A stretch of 64,000 bases of DNA from Aculops lycopersici (taxonomy: Eukaryota; Arthropoda; Arachnida; Trombidiformes; Eriophyidae). A program made the position numbers and the translations under genes. The stretch spans positions 2,996,621 through 3,060,620 of the forward strand of contig WNKI01000001.1 of the NCBI GenBank assembly GCA_015350385.1, given 5' to 3'. A model generated the notes under the pieces. It saw nothing but the letters and a program-made list of their open reading frames with translations. It had not been told where the DNA came from and ran no database searches. This document shows, in pieces, positions 60,837-64,000 of the stretch; the first letter of the stretch is position 1, and the number at the start of each line of letters is the position of its first letter.

Positions 60837-61966
60837 CTGCACCAAAGATTAGATCCACAGGTGGCACCATCCACAGGTTCCAGTCAGCGATCATCGAGAA
60901 ACTTGCTCGTTCATGGTCAGCGCCGCTTGGCCCTATCCGGCGCCTCGGCTAATAAAACGCGCAGGCAACAAGCAGTCGATTCGAGCGACGACAGCAACGA
61001 CGACCTCGGGGCCTCAACGAGATCCGGAGCCGGAAGTGGCGGCAACTACCACCATCACCACTCACAGGCCACAAGTGGTTGCGACAACTCAGGTAGCGGT
61101 CCGCTGAGCCGGCCGTTAGCCTCTGTGTTTGGAAGAAGACATTTACATTCTTTCACAACAAGCCATCAGCTGAACACTAATCAGCAGCAAAGCGACAGCC
61201 ATCGCGCTGAGGCGCTCAACTTCTACCGCCAGCACTTCAACAACCCGAATTTGGTGCATAGGCGCCACCAGCGCGTAGGTGGTGCCCCAACAAACAACAA
61301 CTTGGCGGGCAAGTTTATAAACGTGCGGCGCGACGAGATGAGCAGCGAGGGCAGGGCTGTCGTCGTGGCTTCGAATACTGATCAGCAACAGCAGCAGCGG
61401 CGACAAGGAAAGACGCGGACAACTGCACCATCACCAACATCAAGTGCCACTACTGTTGGCCAAAATAACGCTCTCTTGCCACTCACTTCCGCCTACCGAC
61501 AACTAAATCGTGCGGAAGGGCAACCAATTGAATTTAAACTGATGGGCGAGTTGGTCGCCGCCATTCCCTCCGCTTCACATTGCTCAAAGTTGTCCCCAAC
61601 TTCCGGCCAAGAGTTACCTCCAGTGACACCAGGAGCAGCAAACAGGTGTGTTGAGTTTATTCAAGATACGCCGGTGGCCGGGGTAAGCCGCTTACATCAT
61701 CATCATAGTCAGCAACAGCAAGATTCATCGGCAAGCTTTCAAAACTTGAACTGTTCAACTCAACGCTCGCTAGCTCGACACTCGATGGAAACATCAGCAA
61801 CAACGACAACAACTACCTCTTCAGCAAGTTATACCATTTCAAGTCAATGGCAGCAACAGCAGCAGTGTCAATTCCCAGGTGATTCGGGACACCTGCCGTC
61901 TATGGTCATCTCGGATTACCTCGACTACGAGTGTTGCTCGAGTTTGGACAAGCAGGATTTTGTAAG
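55056..61966 (+). CDS. Giant low-complexity first coding exon of an unidentified gene (partial)
   Basis: I do not recognise this protein. The frame is open for 7.1 kb, which cannot be chance. From the preferred Met at 55056 (MSLRRRFRLPGTSDKDKSK) the exon encodes about 2300 residues; an earlier Met at 54864 is possible. Composition is extreme: Ser, Gln, Asn, Gly, Thr and Arg runs, a poly-Ser stretch (about 57.21-57.29 kb), acidic runs (about 59.8 and 60.3 kb) and poly-Gln (60.80 kb). A Cys-rich region covers roughly 55.8-56.8 kb (many Cys-Cys and Cys-x-Cys pairs). A PPPPPRKFP-type SH3/EVH1 ligand is at about 58.3 kb. The exon ends with a more ordered PSMVISDYLDYECCSSLDKQ, then a TAAG|GTAAGT donor at 61966/61967 in phase 2. 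The folded domains presumably lie in exons beyond this window. Likely a large signalling or cytoskeletal scaffold. Confidence 0.7.
55838..55881. other. Perfect 20-bp inverted repeat inside the giant exon
   Basis: Arms 55838-55857 and 55862-55881 are exact reverse complements around a 4-base GAAG loop. The start overlaps a GTAAGT donor-like sequence at 55836-55841. The coding frame runs through it without interruption (Cys/Gly/Ser-rich). Confidence 0.75.
57208..57258. repeat. (TCA/TCG)n repeat encoding poly-Ser
   Basis: A run of TCA, then mixed TCA/TCG units in the giant exon frame. It reads poly-Ser on the plus strand and poly-Asp on the minus strand; the antisense reading is a shadow. Confidence 0.85.
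60804..60837. repeat. (CAA)n repeat encoding poly-Gln
   Basis: Eleven consecutive CAA codons, flanked by further Gln/His-rich sequence, in the giant exon frame. Confidence 0.9.
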
Positions 61967-62644
61967 GTAAGTTTAGTCTTGGTGTAAGTCTGTTTTTTAG
62001 TGTTTGTCTGTGCGTTTGTTTTTCTCTATTCAATAGATGAAAGTTCGAGTTGTTGCCGAATCAAGTTTTACTCTTCCTCTTTCACGTTCTTCCTTTTTCA
62101 TTGGAATGTCAACGACAAAATTTGCGTGACAATTTGTTGGGCTTTTTGAAACACAAACCAAGCTAGCGAGCAAATTTGGTCGCCCTGAATCCCTTGCCCT
62201 GGGCTACAATTTAAACAGTGAATCAAATTTTAGACATAGAAAGCTATGGACTATGGAACAGAAACTGTATCAAATGAGAGGAGTGCTTGTATTTCCATGT
62301 TATGTTTATGGATGGGACAAAGTGGCCAGCGTTGTTGGTTAAAATTTAAACCACTACAACCGTGAGCTTATCTATCTATCATATTGTTGTTGGCAAAGTT
62401 TATTACATTTACTAACAGCACAGAGCCTGCAAAGTGGGAGTTTAAATTGAATTTCTATCGTCTCGTCGTTTGCAACATTATGCTAATTGGAAATGGACGC
62501 CTTTTATGCTTCAGCCGACTCACAACTCGAGCTCGGAAGCTGCAGGCAGACAAAGCCAACTATAGTGGTGCCTAGCGACCGCGGTGCGATGAACGCATTA
62601 GGCACCACCACAAGCTTTGGACTTCCTCAACGACCCAACCAAAC

Positions 62645-62665
62645 GAGAGAGAGAGAGAGAGAGAG
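62645..62665. repeat. (GA)n microsatellite
   Basis: About ten GA units in the putative intron. Same motif as the repeats at 0.9 kb and 17.4 kb. Confidence 0.85.
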
Positions 62666-63428
62666 TTGGTTTCATTTTTCGGGATTGGCAGACAGACGAC
62701 TCGTTGGCGAGAGCAAATAAGAGGGGAATGAGATGCGGAGAGTGGAATAAGGGGATTTAATAAGCCACTAGCGACACGAATATCAAGCAAGAGGAATCAA
62801 GTTAAAGGGAGCAACATCTACCAAGAGAAAGTGCGACTATAAATCAATAAGTCGACTCTACGAGGCTGATGGATGGCGAGCTACTCGTAGACTCAGAGTT
62901 GCCACTTGGCTAGGCTTGGCTCTTAAGCTTGGCCCACGGTCTTGGCAAACTCCTCTACCGCGAGCGCGTGCCACAGCTACTTCCTTATCGCCAGTTAGCG
63001 CGAGCTCCGGTTTTGGCTTCGCTTTCCAATGGAAAATTTGCACCATTTAGCTGGTCAAGCCAAGTCGAGTTGAGACTAGTGAAAATTTGGCCACCGGAAC
63101 CAACTAGCGTCCGTATGGTGCAACACAGTCGGTTGAGTTGTTGCTGGTTCTTGGCCAAGAGGGAGACACAACCCACTAAACTGAACCAATGGACTGGCGG
63201 CCGAGCGAGTCAGTCGAGCGTTTTGCGCTATTGGGACCAATGTCGCCTCTACCACTGCTTGCTAGCTCGGAGGTGGCAGCAGCGGCGGCCGTTCGTGCGA
63301 GTTATCGGCCAGCTTCCGGTTGGTGAGACTGGCGATTTTCAAGTCATTCTCTCGCTTGACATTGCCGCTGAAACTCTCGCTCCAGTAGTGGTGGTGGCGG
63401 TGGCGGCGCACCATAGAGTAACTGATAT

Positions 63429-63461
63429 GTAGCTGTATATTACTATGTAGTATACAGCTGC
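63429..63461. other. Short AT-rich hairpin (about 15 bp stem, 3-nt loop)
   Basis: Positions 63429-63443 pair with 63447-63461 including two G-U type wobbles. It lies in non-coding sequence of the putative intron. It is too short for a pre-miRNA. Confidence 0.4.
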
Positions 63462-63987
63462 TCTATCACTCGAAATCCTTGGTCGGACCGCCGGAAACTT
63501 CGGGCTCCGAGAGCCCAAAAGTCTCGCCGGCTAATAATCGTTTAGCTAGCTGGCCATTGGTAGTTGTCGGCAAAATGAACGAATGACATCCTCGTGAGGC
63601 TCGCTTTAGCTTGCGGTGCTATACGAGCCAAGTTTCGTATATACCAACAACCACTACGACGACGACACAACAAAAAAGCGATTGATCTCAAGCTGAGTTT
63701 GTGGAGGCCGCGAGTTAAGGGCAAAGCTAGTGATTGCTCTTGATCTTTGCTTGGCCATATAACATAACATAACATGACATCGGCAAATATAAGAGCCCAT
63801 CGCTAGCTGGAAAACGACAACAACGCTGTTGATTACCATCGATTTTGGCCCATTGCCAAAGCCATTGGAATCTCCTTCCTTCCTCAAGTCAGCGGAGCTA
63901 GAGAAGATTTTGGCGACTCGATTCCGGGCTGGCAATTGTTGTTGCGTTTGACGGGCGCCGCGGCCTTCCAACAAACTCAATTGGTTT

Positions 63988-64000
63988 TCTCTCTCTCTCT
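63988..64000. repeat. (CT)n run at window edge, truncated
   Basis: Six or more TC units continuing to the last base; the true length is unknown because the window ends. Confidence 0.8.

Larger units (their letters stand above)
61967..64000 (+). other. Start of a long intron of the giant-exon gene (runs off the window)
   Basis: It begins with GTAAGT and a pyrimidine/T-rich stretch. No in-frame continuation or convincing acceptor plus coding exon is visible before the window ends. Contents: a GA repeat at 62645-62665, two hairpins (62565-62608 and 63429-63461), and a CT run at 63988-64000 cut by the window edge. A 167-codon frame at 62929-63432 has no recognised content. Confidence 0.5.

Noticed and set aside
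62929..63432. 167-codon plus-strand frame in the putative intron
   Set aside because: No family resemblance, GC-rich low-complexity sequence, no start or poly(A) context.
1..64000. tRNA, rRNA, CRISPR or transposase genes
   Set aside because: No cloverleaf with A/B boxes, rRNA cores, regular spaced repeats, reverse transcriptase or DDE motifs were seen by eye on either strand; a dedicated scan was not possible.

Overview
This is nuclear DNA from a small-genome animal, most likely an arthropod. Long conserved genes sit in single uninterrupted reading frames: UTP20 6.4 kb, DMXL/Rav1-like 4.9 kb, spenito 2.9 kb, symplekin-like 2.0 kb, and also ARF, VDAC, PPM1, GOLPH3, NDUFB10 and mitochondrial ACP. 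Several genes stop tens of bases from a convergent neighbour, polyadenylation signals overlap or abut stop codons, and several large proteins end earlier than their relatives. Extreme intron loss with domain loss in an arthropod resembles what is reported for eriophyoid mites (gall and rust mites). That placement is an inference from architecture, not from a phylogeny.

Layout. 1-2 kb: no gene seen. 2-6 kb: a short PNUTS-like PP1-binding protein (-), complex I subunit NDUFB10 (+) and the mitochondrial porin VDAC (-). 6.3-13.4 kb: UTP20 (+) converging on a class II ARF GTPase (-), with 38 bp between stop codons. 13.4-20.2 kb: a 6.9 kb gene desert with GA repeats and a precursor-like hairpin. 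20.2-27.1 kb: a three-exon gene whose last exon carries the neuron-navigator (NAV/unc-53/sickie) coiled-coil signature but no AAA ATPase. 27.4-33.3 kb: a divergent secreted serpin (+), a mitochondrial acyl carrier protein with two complete ACP domains in one frame joined by a His-rich linker (-), and an unrecognised 921-residue helical protein (+). 33.6-41.6 kb: spenito/RBM15 (-), TRIAP1 overlapped by a GATAD1-like gene (+, probably dicistronic) and an unrecognised 764-residue protein (+). 42-48.8 kb: a C-terminally short symplekin (-), a 2.5 kb intergenic region with a perfect hairpin, a PPM1A/B-type phosphatase (+) and GOLPH3 (-). 49.5-54.5 kb: a Rabconnectin-3A/DMXL-type protein (+) lacking the C-terminal WD domain. 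55-64 kb: a giant low-complexity first coding exon (about 6.9 kb) ending in a consensus splice donor, followed by intron to the window edge.

The genes are mostly housekeeping: mitochondrial (NDUFB10, VDAC, ACP, TRIAP1), ribosome biogenesis (UTP20), RNA processing (spenito, symplekin), Golgi and endosomal traffic (ARF, GOLPH3, DMXL) and phosphatase signalling (PPM1, PNUTS-like). The neighbourhood is not a functional cluster. The most unusual items are the tandem ACP, the overlapping TRIAP1/GATAD1-like pair, the repeated loss of C-terminal domains, and the two large low-complexity multi-exon genes that keep introns among intronless neighbours.
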